DNA from: MRBY01 sp943371005 | GTDB taxonomy: Bacteria > Cyanobacteriota > Cyanobacteriia > Cyanobacteriales > MRBY01 | Length of the DNA stretch: 64,000 nucleotides | Direction: 5' to 3' | Assembly: GCA_943371005.1 (NCBI GenBank) | Contig: CALRTB020000001.1 | Coordinates: forward strand, 62,001 to 126,000 | Shown: positions 35,006 to 43,711 of the stretch, in pieces | Position numbering within the stretch: the first letter of the stretch is position 1 | Layout: each line of letters begins with the position of its first letter | Notes under the pieces: generated by a model | Database searches by the model: none | Told to the model about the DNA's origin: nothing | The model's input: the letters and a program-made list of their open reading frames with translations, nothing else | Position numbers and translations under genes: made by a program

Positions 35006-36034
35006 TTAGAACTTGTGTAGACAATTCGCCCGTTGTAATTGCTGAAAATTAGCATTGCCCGTACAAAACAGCACCGTCCGCAATTCCAGCAGCAGCAGTT
35101 CGACCCACTCGGCCAAAGCCTCTGGGGATTCACTCGCTGCCTTCAAAAAGGGTTGGGCATAGCCCACGAGGTCGGCCCCTAGGGCGATCGCCTTGGCCCC
35201 ATCTAAACCGTTCCGGAGGCCCCCAGAAGCAATCAGAGGAATTTCGGGATCGTAATGGGCGATCGCCGCGAGACAGTCCGCCGTAGGAATCCCCCAATCC
35301 CCAAAGGTTTGCCCCAGATTGCGTAAAAGTTGGTTTGGCGATCGCGCCGCCTCTACCTTCGCCCAGGAGGTGCCGCCCGCCCCCGCCACATCAATCACCT
35401 GTACCCCCACTTCCCGGAGACGCTGCACCATTTTGACGGAGATGCCATTGCCCACTTCCTTCGCGATCACCGGCACAGGCAATTGGTGACAAACTTGCTC
35501 AATTTTGCCCAAAAGCCCTTTGAAATTTGTGTCCCCCTGGGGTTGAATACATTCCTGGAGAGGATTGAGATGAAGGATCAAGGCATCCGCTTCAAGTAAA
35601 TCAACGATTCTGCGGCATTCTTCTACGCCATAGCCATAATTGAGTTGCACTGCGCCGATATTCGCAAACAAAAGGGCATCGGGGGCTTTTTGACGGACTG
35701 CGAAGGTGGCGGCTACCTCTGGCTTTTCGAGGGCAACCCGTTGGGAACCAACCCCCATGGCGAGGCGATGGCTTTGGGCAACTTCTGCCAAGCGAAAGTT
35801 AATTTGCTGGGCCTGGGCCGTGCCGCCGGTCATCGAAGAAATCAGAATCGGCGCACCGAGGCTTTTCTCGAAAAAAGAGGTACTCAGGTCAATGTCGGCG
35901 CAGTCCAGTTCAGGCAGACAGCAGTGCTCAAAACGGTACCGTTCGAAACCGGCGCGATTGTGGTGAAATTGGACATCTTCTTCGAGACAAATGCGGATAT
36001 GGTCGGCTTTACGAACTTGGGTACTGTCAGTCAT
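35006..36034 (-). CDS. fni: type 2 isopentenyl-diphosphate delta-isomerase
   Basis: This FMN-dependent enzyme interconverts IPP and DMAPP, supplying the primer for prenyl chain synthesis. The 342-residue protein shows the family blocks RKADHIRICLEEDV at the start, ISSMTGGTAQAQQINFRLAE, KEVGNGIS, GGTSWAKVEAARS and the phosphate-binding ASGGLRNGLDGAKAIALGAD. It is unrelated to the type 1 Nudix isomerase. It probably shares a transcript with sppA downstream. Confidence 0.95.
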   Translation of the reverse strand: MTDSTQVRKADHIRICLEEDVQFHHNRAGFERYRFEHCCLPELDCADIDLSTSFFEKSLGAPILISSMTGGTAQAQQINFRLAEVAQSHRLAMGVGSQRVALEKPEVAATFAVRQKAPDALLFANIGAVQLNYGYGVEECRRIVDLLEADALILHLNPLQECIQPQGDTNFKGLLGKIEQVCHQLPVPVIAKEVGNGISVKMVQRLREVGVQVIDVAGAGGTSWAKVEAARSPNQLLRNLGQTFGDWGIPTADCLAAIAHYDPEIPLIASGGLRNGLDGAKAIALGADLVGYAQPFLKAASESPEALAEWVELLLLELRTVLFCTGNANFQQLQRANCLHKF

Positions 36035-36243
36035 GGGTTAGGCAAGGTTTAAGCTCCCAAAATTGTACAGAATCCCCTCTGGGTTCTCGGCATTCGTCAA
36101 TGGATTGCAATATTTTAAACTTTCAAGGCGATGGGCCTGGCTTCGCTGATGGATCAAAGGCTCTAAATTTTATGAGACAGGTTATTGTTTTGTGGCGATC
36201 GCCATACAACGGTTAGACCGCACAATGTACAGCAGAACTAGGC

Positions 36244-36603
36244 TCATCGCCTAATCACTTTTCCAATAAGGAAACCAATTATCAAAGCAGTTAATTCGTA
36301 TGAGCCAATTAGGAAAGATACAACAATAAGCGTTATAAAAGTCGAAAATAGCGGATCATCATATTGTTCGGCATTTAATAATGCACTTTTGTACTCATCA
36401 AACCTTTCCAAATATTGTTCTTGGGTTAGTTCACGACCCATCTCATATTGTCGGGCACTATCTTGGGCAAACAAATAACCTCCCAGTATGGATAAACCTA
36501 GAATTATAATCATCTTTGCAAAAAATACATTCCTGCTTGACCTTTTGATGATGAAAGTCAAACTCTCTTTCGGAGGCTGTTGCGGTGTTTTATTAGAATC
36601 CAT
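36244..36603 (-). CDS. small two-helix membrane protein, unknown
   Basis: A 119-residue protein that I do not recognise. A basic N-terminus leads to one helix (MIIILGLSILGGYLFA, ~31-46), an acidic, Tyr-rich loop (residues 50-83, QYLERFDEYKSALLNAEQYDD) and a second long hydrophobic region (~86-116) ending in GKVIRR. Base composition is AT-richer than the neighbours and the gene has no HIP1 site, so it may be a recent arrival. It sits beside a truncated recombinase gene. Function unknown. Confidence 0.65.
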   Translation of the reverse strand: MDSNKTPQQPPKESLTFIIKRSSRNVFFAKMIIILGLSILGGYLFAQDSARQYEMGRELTQEQYLERFDEYKSALLNAEQYDDPLFSTFITLIVVSFLIGSYELTALIIGFLIGKVIRR

Positions 36604-36788
36604 CGCTTAATCCTTATTGTCGCCTTAATTTATCTCATGATCACTTGAAGCCTTTACCAGCTTAATTGCGAACCCTCCACCAAAAAATTCCCGACCCCCC
36701 CCCTACAGATAACTTTCGTTGACTTAAACACAACAACTTACAGATAACCTTCCCTACGCCTCGGCAGACACCTTAAAGCTGTCTTATG

Positions 36789-36897
36789 TATTATGCGGAT
36801 AATTTCCGTATAATGCTCTCTCTATTACTTTATATATGGAAAATTTCTGCATAAACAGTTAAATATGGAGTGTTAAGCAGAATGACTCCGCATAATA
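36789..36897. repeat. cluster of TCCGCATAAT-type direct and inverted half-sites
   Basis: Within 110 bases, TATTATGCGGA (36789-36799) and TCCGCATAATA (36887-36897) are exact inverted copies. Between them TTTCCGTATAA and TTTCTGCATAA are near-copies in the second orientation. The first copies form a palindrome TTATGCGGA-TAATT-TCCGTATAA with one mismatch. The cluster lies just upstream of the truncated recombinase gene, resembles tyrosine-recombinase arm/core half-sites, and may also be an operator for that gene. Seen in sequence; role inferred. Confidence 0.6.
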
Positions 36898-36935
36898 TCT
36901 TTATTAGAGGCGATATACAGATTCTAAAACTTTAC

Positions 36936-37121
36936 ATGACAATGACACCAGCCCCACTACGGAAGTTGTTAGATGAGGTATGTGAGGTCATTCGTCTCGA
37001 ACATTACTCCTACCGTACCGATCAGAATTATTTGGACTGGATTCGGCGGTATCTGCGTTATCACCAGTGCGGCCTTTGGTTGGTTAATGTATCGTCGAAC
37101 AGCATTACCAAAGCCGACTAG
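36936..37121 (+). pseudogene. truncated N-terminal fragment of integron/Xer-like tyrosine recombinase
   Basis: The 61-residue frame contains LRKLLDEVCEVIRLEHYSYR followed by TDQNYLDWIRRYLRYHQ. That is the SAM-like core-binding N-terminus of IntI/XerC-type recombinases. Similarity stops at YHQ and the frame ends 18 residues later; no catalytic R-H-R-Y domain follows in any frame I can read. It is therefore a remnant or 5' fragment. The start ATG at 36936 is preferred over an upstream ATG. Local AT-richness, repeats and absence of HIP1 fit mobile-element debris. Confidence 0.72.
37070..37116. repeat. imperfect inverted repeat at the end of the recombinase fragment
   Basis: CGGC-C-TTTGGT-TGGT-TAATG is mirrored by CATTACCAAAGCCG about 13 bases later, allowing a stem with two bulges. 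It coincides with the point where recombinase homology ends. It could be a recombination scar or the end of an inserted element. Confidence 0.45.
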
Positions 37122-37253
37122 AGAGGATTCTCATCCCTAAAAAATATTTTGTTACAAGAACATAGAGCCAAGGCAACCAATCAATACAATAGTTCAAGCC
37201 TGCTTGGCTCCCCTGCCATGGGGCTGACAAACGAATTGTGAGGTGCAACAACA

Positions 37254-38795
37254 ATGGGTGTGATTGACTGGGTTATTGTGGCGATCTATGGCTTGATTGT
37301 CATTGCCATCGGCGTTATCGCCAGCCGCAAACAAACCAATACGGACGAGTATTTTCGGGGCGCACGGCAAATCCCCTGGTGGGCGATCGCCTTTTCGATC
37401 ATCGCCACTTCCTTTTCTGCCGCCTCACTATTAGGGGGGCCAGGGGAAGGCTATACCAATGGCTTTTTGTACCTCCAACTGCAACTGGGTGACCTTCTTG
37501 GCTATGGCCTCGTGATTGCTCTGCTTCTCCCATTTTTTGTGCGGCTGAACCTCACCACCGCCTACGAGTACCTCGAAAAACGCTTCGATGCCAAAACCCG
37601 TTCCCTCGGCTCCTTCTGTTTTTTACTCTTTGTCATTGCTCGGTTAGGGGGATTGCTCTATGCCGCTTCCCTAGTGGTCGCCACGGTGACGGATATGCCC
37701 ACAGGTATCGCTATTCTTTTGGTGGGGCTGGTTTCGATTGTCTATACCGTCGCTGGGGGCATTACCGCTGTTGTTTGGACGGATGTGTTGCAGTTTGCGA
37801 TGATTTTTGTCGGGATTGGCGCGGGAATCTGGACGGCTGTGACCGGGGTTCCCGGTGGTTTTGGGGAACTATGGCAAGTGGCGGCGGCCAATGATAAGCT
37901 CGCCGTCTTTAACTTTGCCTGGGACCCAGGCTCTATCCGGACTTTACCAACGGCCCTTTTTGCCTACGGAATTTTGGCGTTTGCCGTGGCTGGCACGAAT
38001 CAACAATCTGTCCAGCGTTATGTTTCCTGTGCCGACGAAACCTCAGCCCGCAAGGCGATTTTACTCGGTTGGTTTTCGGGTCTTGTGGGAGTAGCGGCCA
38101 CACTTTTACTAGGGGTGCTGCTGTTTGGTTTTTACAACATTAACGGAGGTTTACCTGCCGAAGTGCCCGCCGATGGGATTTTGTCCCATTTCATTATCAA
38201 TCAAGTGCCCCCAGGAGCTTCAGGATTTTTGGTAGCCGCTATTTTTGCTGCAGCCATGTCCTCCATTGACTCGGCCCTCCATTCCCTCGCGACTTGCATT
38301 ACCGTCGATTTTTATGACCGCTATCGTCAACCGAAGGCCAGCGAAAAGCAATCTTTGCGCATTGCACAGATCCTGATCGTGATTTGGGGCTTAGTGGGCA
38401 TTGGGGCGGCGTTTTATGTGGCTTCAACCGGGAAAGATTTACTGGAATTTCTGGTGAGCTACACCACCATGTTCCTGGGGCCCTTGCTCGGTATTTTTCT
38501 CATGGGGGTTTTATTTCCGCGCGTAAACAGCACGGGTGCTTTCTATGGGACGGTGGCCGCAGTCATTTTGGTAATTATTGGTTCGAATGCGGGTTGGCTG
38601 ACCTTCCCTGGCATTTGGCGATCGGCGATCACGGCTCCCCTGGGTATTTTGCTGGGCTATGGGATCTCTCTGCTGGGTCAAATTCCGCCCCGGCGATCGC
38701 TCGAAGGACTCACCCTCTGGAGCCAAACCCAAGGGACTAAACCCCTAGGACGACCGGGCCTAGAGGAAGATGTTTCTCGCTATGAGGATTATTAG
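37254..38795 (+). CDS. sodium:solute symporter family transporter
   Basis: A 513-residue polytopic protein of the SSS family (about 13 helices), importing a solute with sodium. The first helix VIDWVIVAIYGLIVIAIGVI is followed by the conserved TDEYFRGARQIPWWAIAFS segment; GGPGEGYTNG, the R/G-rich FAVAGTNQQSVQRYVSC and AAAMSSIDSALHSLAT fit the inner-bundle sodium-site helices. Substrate (sugar, amino acid, pantothenate or urea) cannot be told from sequence. ATG 37254 directly begins the first helix. Confidence 0.92.
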   Translation: MGVIDWVIVAIYGLIVIAIGVIASRKQTNTDEYFRGARQIPWWAIAFSIIATSFSAASLLGGPGEGYTNGFLYLQLQLGDLLGYGLVIALLLPFFVRLNLTTAYEYLEKRFDAKTRSLGSFCFLLFVIARLGGLLYAASLVVATVTDMPTGIAILLVGLVSIVYTVAGGITAVVWTDVLQFAMIFVGIGAGIWTAVTGVPGGFGELWQVAAANDKLAVFNFAWDPGSIRTLPTALFAYGILAFAVAGTNQQSVQRYVSCADETSARKAILLGWFSGLVGVAATLLLGVLLFGFYNINGGLPAEVPADGILSHFIINQVPPGASGFLVAAIFAAAMSSIDSALHSLATCITVDFYDRYRQPKASEKQSLRIAQILIVIWGLVGIGAAFYVASTGKDLLEFLVSYTTMFLGPLLGIFLMGVLFPRVNSTGAFYGTVAAVILVIIGSNAGWLTFPGIWRSAITAPLGILLGYGISLLGQIPPRRSLEGLTLWSQTQGTKPLGRPGLEEDVSRYEDY

Positions 38796-38932
38796 GCATT
38801 TGTATCGGTGTGCTGGGAGTAGGGTTAAATGGCGCGTTGCACCACGGATCCGCCCAGAAGTTTAGCGACAGGGTCCAGGGGAATCCGATATAATTTTTTG
38901 GCAAGTTCAATCCATCTCAAGATCGTAAAACT

Positions 38933-39406
38933 ATGGCACTTCTGACCACCGGCAAAAGCTTCATTCGCACCGTAGAAAAGTCTGGCGCAGTTGCAGTCTA
39001 TGCTCCCCTTGAGGGTGGTTACGAAGGCCGCTATATGCGTCGTTTACGCTGCTCTGGTTATTCGGTGGTGAATTTGACGGCGCGGGGTTTGGGAGATGTG
39101 GCGGCTTATTTAACGCAATATCATGGAATTCGTCCCCCCCACCTGGGTAAAAAGGACATTGCTGGCAGTGGGGCGGCGGTGGGCCTCCGGTATTATGTGC
39201 CGGGGATTGCGAGCTACCAGTTGGAAAATCTCCCCCAAAAGAGCAAAGGGATTATTCTCTGGATCATTGAAGGATTTGTACTTTCCCGCCAGGAACAGGA
39301 ATACCTCGTGAGCCTAACCCAAGAGAATCCTCAAATTAAAGTGGTCGTAGAAATGGGTGGCGATCGCCAATTTTCCTTTAAGCCCTTGGCTGACCTGTTG
39401 GTTTAG
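38933..39406 (+). CDS. ndhN: NAD(P)H-quinone oxidoreductase subunit N (NdhN)
   Basis: NdhN is a peripheral subunit of the cyanobacterial/plastid NDH-1 complex in respiration and cyclic electron flow around photosystem I. The 157-residue sequence matches the family: MALLTTGKSFIRTVEKSG, YEGRYMRRLRCSGY, RPPHLGKKDI, VGLRYYVPG and VVVEMGGDRQFSFKPLADL at the C-terminus. The gene stands alone; the stop touches the end of the convergent MFS gene. Confidence 0.96.
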   Translation: MALLTTGKSFIRTVEKSGAVAVYAPLEGGYEGRYMRRLRCSGYSVVNLTARGLGDVAAYLTQYHGIRPPHLGKKDIAGSGAAVGLRYYVPGIASYQLENLPQKSKGIILWIIEGFVLSRQEQEYLVSLTQENPQIKVVVEMGGDRQFSFKPLADLLV

Positions 39407-40591
39407 TTAGAGAGCCGGGCGTAATCTTAAGTAACCGTACAAAGCAGTTACGCCCACCACAATGCCAACGACAATCAAGCTGCCATTAAGACCCCACAGC
39501 AACGTTGCCCCATTGGCGATCGCCGCTAGCCCGATAAACAGCAACCGAAACGCAAAACTATTCAGGGAAATCAGAGTCGCCCGCAGGTTTGAGGGAATTC
39601 GCTCATTGAGATAGCTCAAAACCAGCGGCGTATTGCAGCCCCGCACAAGATAAATCACGACAATTAATAAAATTCCCCAGAGGTTTTCAATTAGGCTCAT
39701 GGCAATGTAGGCGATCGCCATACATCCGGGCAGCAGCGCCAATAAGCGGCGGTAAGAAAACCAGCGGACGAAGGTGTGAACGCGCCAAGAAATGAGGGCC
39801 ATTGTCCCGTGGAATAGTAACCAAGCCCAGCCCAGTTGGGTCAAACCCAGACCCCGGTCTACAAGATATTCCTGGGAAACCCACACCACTAAAAAAGAAC
39901 CACAACTTAAGGACGCCGAAAAGAGCAGCAGCCACCGGAGTGATCGCCTTTCCTGAAAAATTGTCCGAATCTGTGGCAACAAAGTATGCCAGCCCGGTGT
40001 TTTTTCTGGGTGTTGCTGGGGCGGTTCCCGGAGCGTCAACGCCAACCCCAGATAAGCGCCAATGCAGAGGGTTTGCAAATAAAACGGATAGCGCAGATCC
40101 CACTGGGCGACCCAAGCACCCATGAGACCACAAACCGCTTCTGTAATGCCCATAATCGCCACCCCTTTCCCTTCCCAAGCTGCATATTTTTCAGTTCGGC
40201 CAAGGAACAGCAAACTGTCGTAGGCGATCGCACTATCGGCCCCAGAGATTAAACTGCCGCCAAGCCCTGTCAAGATTTCGGCCCAGGCAAACCAGCTAAA
40301 ACTCCCTTGGGTGCAATAAATCAGCCAGCCTAGCAACCACAAGAATGATCCCAAAACCAAGCTATTTTTACGGCCAAAGCGATCGGCAAAATAACCCGAC
40401 GGAATTTCCCCCACAAAGATCGCCGCCGACAAAATAGCCTTGAGGGCGATCGCCTGGGCAATGGATAAACCCTGGGATTCGTAAAACAGCACGATGACTG
40501 GAATTGGAAACCAAGCAGATTCAAGGCCCTTGAGAAGCCAGAGGGTTGTTAAATTTTTGGTGATCAGTTCTGCTGGCTTTAAATACCCCAT
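39407..40591 (-). CDS. MFS transporter
   Basis: A 394-residue major facilitator with about 12 helices. The motif-A-like loop after helix 2, GYFADRFGRKNSLVLGS (residues ~61-77), identifies the superfamily. The central loop around 190-215 is short and polar. The substrate is unknown; similar bacterial proteins are annotated as drug or metabolite exporters without proof. The gene abuts ndhN convergently with no spacer. Confidence 0.88.
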   Translation of the reverse strand: MGYLKPAELITKNLTTLWLLKGLESAWFPIPVIVLFYESQGLSIAQAIALKAILSAAIFVGEIPSGYFADRFGRKNSLVLGSFLWLLGWLIYCTQGSFSWFAWAEILTGLGGSLISGADSAIAYDSLLFLGRTEKYAAWEGKGVAIMGITEAVCGLMGAWVAQWDLRYPFYLQTLCIGAYLGLALTLREPPQQHPEKTPGWHTLLPQIRTIFQERRSLRWLLLFSASLSCGSFLVVWVSQEYLVDRGLGLTQLGWAWLLFHGTMALISWRVHTFVRWFSYRRLLALLPGCMAIAYIAMSLIENLWGILLIVVIYLVRGCNTPLVLSYLNERIPSNLRATLISLNSFAFRLLFIGLAAIANGATLLWGLNGSLIVVGIVVGVTALYGYLRLRPAL

Positions 40592-40893
40592 GTTTTGTTA
40601 AATACACCATTGGTTTTACTAGGTGTTGCGAAACTCCGATTGATATTGCTCGCCTCAATCGCTCAGCCCTTGTACCCACCGGCGATTAAGAAACAATAAG
40701 CAACGACTGTCAATCATAAATCGTCACTACAATGACAAATATTTCAATGTGCTTCCAAAGGCCTCAAAAAATTCAAATCTTACCCTAAGCAAACCTGTCT
40801 CTATCGGTTTAGACCGCCCCAAAAAAGGCAATTTATTTGAGGTTTCCTGGAGATTCACCGTTCTTTATTGTCGATTTCTTGAACTGATTGATT
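40592..40893. other. intergenic region between MFS and DUF4333 genes
   Basis: About 300 bases between divergent genes. It must contain both promoters. I see AT-rich stretches (for example AATCATAAATCG near 40713) but no secure -10/-35 pair, no convincing short gene and no strong hairpin. Confidence 0.4.
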
Positions 40894-41463
40894 ATGGTTT
40901 GTCTCACAAATCCTTCGTTACAGCCGTTGCTACGTGCCATTGCGCCCCTAGCGGTGCTGACCCTGGCTGGCTGTTCTTTTTCCGTAGAGGGCTTATCCTT
41001 TGGTTTTGGAAACAACACCCTCGATGATGAAAAACTCGAAACAGAAATCTCCCAGGGACTCACCACCCAAACGGGATTGGCGACAACAGCGGTGACTTGT
41101 CCGGAAGATCAAACCATCGAAGCGGGCAATGTATTTAGTTGTGAGGCCGCTTTAGAAGGAGGACAAACCCTCGCGATTCAAGTCACCCAAAATGATGACG
41201 AGGGCAATGTGAATTGGAGTGCCGATGAGGGCCTCGCCAATCTCCGGGGGTTAATCTCCAGTGAGGCTTTAGAAACACAAATCGCCCAGGGCATTGCTGA
41301 ACAGTTGAACGTCGAGGCAACCATCGATTGTGGTGCTCCCTATCGGATCTTGCTCACCGGCGAAACTTTTAACTGCACGGCCACAGATAATTCTGGTAAT
41401 TCGGCTTCTGTGGAAGTAACCGCCGAGGATGATGCGGGCAATGTGGTGTGGCGGCTCCAGTAA
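40894..41463 (+). CDS. lipoprotein with two DUF4333-like domains
   Basis: A 189-residue predicted lipoprotein: lipobox LAGC (Cys27) after a hydrophobic segment, then two similar repeats at about 44-108 and 122-186. Each has an N-terminal helix (LETEISQGL; LETQIAQGI), a Cys pair in the form V/I-T/D-C ... G-x-x-F-x-C (C69/C83; C146/C161), and ends D-D-x-GNV-x-W. This matches DUF4333, a domain I know mainly from actinobacterial secreted proteins. Each Cys pair probably forms a disulfide. Function unknown. ATG 40894 is preferred over TTG 40888. Confidence 0.75.
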   Translation: MVCLTNPSLQPLLRAIAPLAVLTLAGCSFSVEGLSFGFGNNTLDDEKLETEISQGLTTQTGLATTAVTCPEDQTIEAGNVFSCEAALEGGQTLAIQVTQNDDEGNVNWSADEGLANLRGLISSEALETQIAQGIAEQLNVEATIDCGAPYRILLTGETFNCTATDNSGNSASVEVTAEDDAGNVVWRLQ

Positions 41464-41565
41464 ATTGCGCTTGGAGATTTACACCACGCCCCAAAAGGCG
41501 ATCGCCACCTTGTAAAATACCCACTTAACCCTTGAGTTTTTTAGCAGCAAGCACCTCAAAACATT

Positions 41566-42663
41566 ATGGACGCAACAACGCGGGTAGAACTGGGAGAAAA
41601 TAGCTACGACATTGCGATCGCCAAAGGAAGCCTAAAGCAAATCGGGACGTTTCTCCGCCCCCTCGACTTAGGTCAGAAAGTCTTGATCGTCTCCAATCCA
41701 GAAATCTATGGCCACTACGGCGAGACGGTGGCAAATTCCCTCCAGGCCGCTGGTTTTAGCGTTGAGACTCACCTGATCCCGGCTGGGGAACAGTATAAAA
41801 ATCTGGCTTCCATCGAGAAAATTTACGATACCGCCTTTAAAAGTCGCCTCGAACGCGCTTCGACAATGCTTGCCCTTGGGGGTGGCGTAATCGGTGACAT
41901 GACTGGGTTTGCGGCGGCCACTTGGCTCCGGGGCATTAACTTCGTCCAGGTGCCCACAACCCTACTTGCAATGGTGGATGCGTCCGTCGGCGGCAAAACA
42001 GGGGTCAACCATCCCCAAGGAAAAAATTTAATTGGCGCGTTCTACCAGCCGAAATTTGTCCTCATCGACCCGACGGTACTCAAAACTTTACCCGTGCGAG
42101 AATTCCGGGCGGGCATGGCCGAAGTGATTAAATATGGCGTCATTTGGGATGCCGATCTCTTTACCAAACTCGAAGCCGCTGAACAGATTAATAGCTACGA
42201 AACCATTGACCCCGATTTGCTGGATCTGATTCTGGAGCGTTCTTGCCGGGCAAAGGCGGAAGTGGTCAGCCAAGATGAACGGGAATCGGGGCTGCGGGCC
42301 ATTTTGAACTACGGTCACACCCTCGGTCACGCCGTCGAAAGCCTGACCCACTACGAAACCTTTGTCCACGGAGAAGGGGTTGCTATTGGGATGGCCTTAG
42401 CGGGGGCGATCGCCACCCGAATGAATCTCTGGACGACTGCCGAAACCCAGCGCCAAGATGCCTTAATCAAAAAAGCAGGTCTTCCCACCGAATGCCCCAA
42501 TAATTTAGCGATTGAAGCGATTCTGGAGACCCTCCAGAGCGATAAAAAGGTGAAGTCGGGGAAAGTGCGGTTTATCCTCCCGACCAAAATCGGGGAAGTT
42601 TTGATCACCGATCAAGTTACCGCCGACCTCATCACCGACGTTTTAGCGCCTGCCCTTTGCTAG
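41566..42663 (+). CDS. aroB: 3-dehydroquinate synthase
   Basis: AroB converts DAHP to 3-dehydroquinate in the shikimate pathway, using NAD and a divalent metal. The 365-residue protein shows the NAD-binding GGGVIGDMTGFAAATWLRG segment, VPTTLLAMVDASVGGKTGVN, the metal-site histidines in NYGHTLGHAVE and the later THYETFVHGEGVAIGM. Length and motif order are standard. The start ATG at 41566 (MDATTRVELGEN) precedes the first beta strand. No other aro gene is adjacent. Confidence 0.97.
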   Translation: MDATTRVELGENSYDIAIAKGSLKQIGTFLRPLDLGQKVLIVSNPEIYGHYGETVANSLQAAGFSVETHLIPAGEQYKNLASIEKIYDTAFKSRLERASTMLALGGGVIGDMTGFAAATWLRGINFVQVPTTLLAMVDASVGGKTGVNHPQGKNLIGAFYQPKFVLIDPTVLKTLPVREFRAGMAEVIKYGVIWDADLFTKLEAAEQINSYETIDPDLLDLILERSCRAKAEVVSQDERESGLRAILNYGHTLGHAVESLTHYETFVHGEGVAIGMALAGAIATRMNLWTTAETQRQDALIKKAGLPTECPNNLAIEAILETLQSDKKVKSGKVRFILPTKIGEVLITDQVTADLITDVLAPALC

Positions 42664-42667
42664 AAAT

Positions 42668-43636
42668 TTAGGGGGATGTCTGCGCCGCAACCCATTCGAT
42701 TACCTGTTTCCCGATGGAGACCCCATCGAGGCGATCTGCTTCCCGGACACCTGTGGGACTGGTGACATTCACCTCCGTTACATAACCACCAATAATATCG
42801 AGGCCGACAAAATATAACCCATCGGCCCTGAGTTGGGGGGCTAAGGTTGCGGCAATTTCCCGGTCGCGCTCTGTAATATCCACCTGGGCGATGCGACCCC
42901 CAACGGCCATATTGCCCCGGAAATCGTCCCCTGTTGGAATCCGATTCACCGCCCCAATGGGTTCCCCATCTAGGACGATTAAACGCTTATCGCCTTCCTG
43001 GGCAGCGGGCAAAAATTCCTGTACCATCACGGGTTCTTTGCCTTGCTTGGTGCTAATTTCTACAAGGGAATTGAAATTGCGATCGCCTTTTTCGATTAAC
43101 AGAATTCCTTCCCCGGCTTTCCCACCGAGGGGCTTTAAAACGGCCTTGCCCTTGGCTGCGATAAATTGTCGCGCCACTGCTTTTTCTGTGGTGATAATAC
43201 TGGCGGGAATCACCGTGGGGAACCGGAGGGCATAGAGTTTTTCGTTAGCGGCGCGGATCCCCTGGGGATTATTCAACACCAGGGTTTTAGTAGGGGTGAG
43301 CAAATCCAAAATGTAGGTGGCATAGAGGTAGGCGGCGGTCACGGGGGGATCGGTGCGCATAAAGACCGCGTTCATTTCCGTGAGGGGCAATAATTTCCGT
43401 TCTCCGAGGCGAAACCAATGTTCCTCGGCGATCCAGAGACCATTTTCCAAACGCACTGGCTCTAATTCCACTGCCTGCACTGTTGCCCAGGCCTGATGGT
43501 CCACCACGCTCAACTGTTCCATGGTCGTAATCCAAACCTCATGGCCGAGGAGTTGGGCCGCTTCCATAAAAGCCACCGTCGTATCATGGCAAGGGTCAAG
43601 GTTGGCAATGGGATCGAGGATAAAGGCCAGTTTCAC
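42668..43636 (-). CDS. gshB: glutathione synthetase
   Basis: GshB joins gamma-glutamylcysteine with glycine using ATP. The 322-residue product has the ATP-grasp features KPLGGKAGEGILLIEKGDRN and MVQEFLPAAQEGDKR, plus VNVTSPTGVREADRL near the C-terminus. The start is assigned to GTG at 43636 (family-like KLAFILDPI), preceded by AGGAAG at about nine bases; the ATG at 43669 would add 11 unconserved residues. The stop lies 4 bases from the convergent aroB stop. Confidence 0.95.
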   Translation of the reverse strand: MKLAFILDPIANLDPCHDTTVAFMEAAQLLGHEVWITTMEQLSVVDHQAWATVQAVELEPVRLENGLWIAEEHWFRLGERKLLPLTEMNAVFMRTDPPVTAAYLYATYILDLLTPTKTLVLNNPQGIRAANEKLYALRFPTVIPASIITTEKAVARQFIAAKGKAVLKPLGGKAGEGILLIEKGDRNFNSLVEISTKQGKEPVMVQEFLPAAQEGDKRLIVLDGEPIGAVNRIPTGDDFRGNMAVGGRIAQVDITERDREIAATLAPQLRADGLYFVGLDIIGGYVTEVNVTSPTGVREADRLDGVSIGKQVIEWVAAQTSP

Positions 43637-43711
43637 AGGGGGTTGCTTCCTAAACACAATGGAACCCACTGATCATAATCAATCGTCAATTGAAAAGGCA
43701 AAGGATTCGCT

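Noticed and set aside
37070..37116. Possible integron attC site at the inverted repeat
   Set aside because: The arms lack GTTRRRY-type core boxes, so I keep it only as an inverted repeat.
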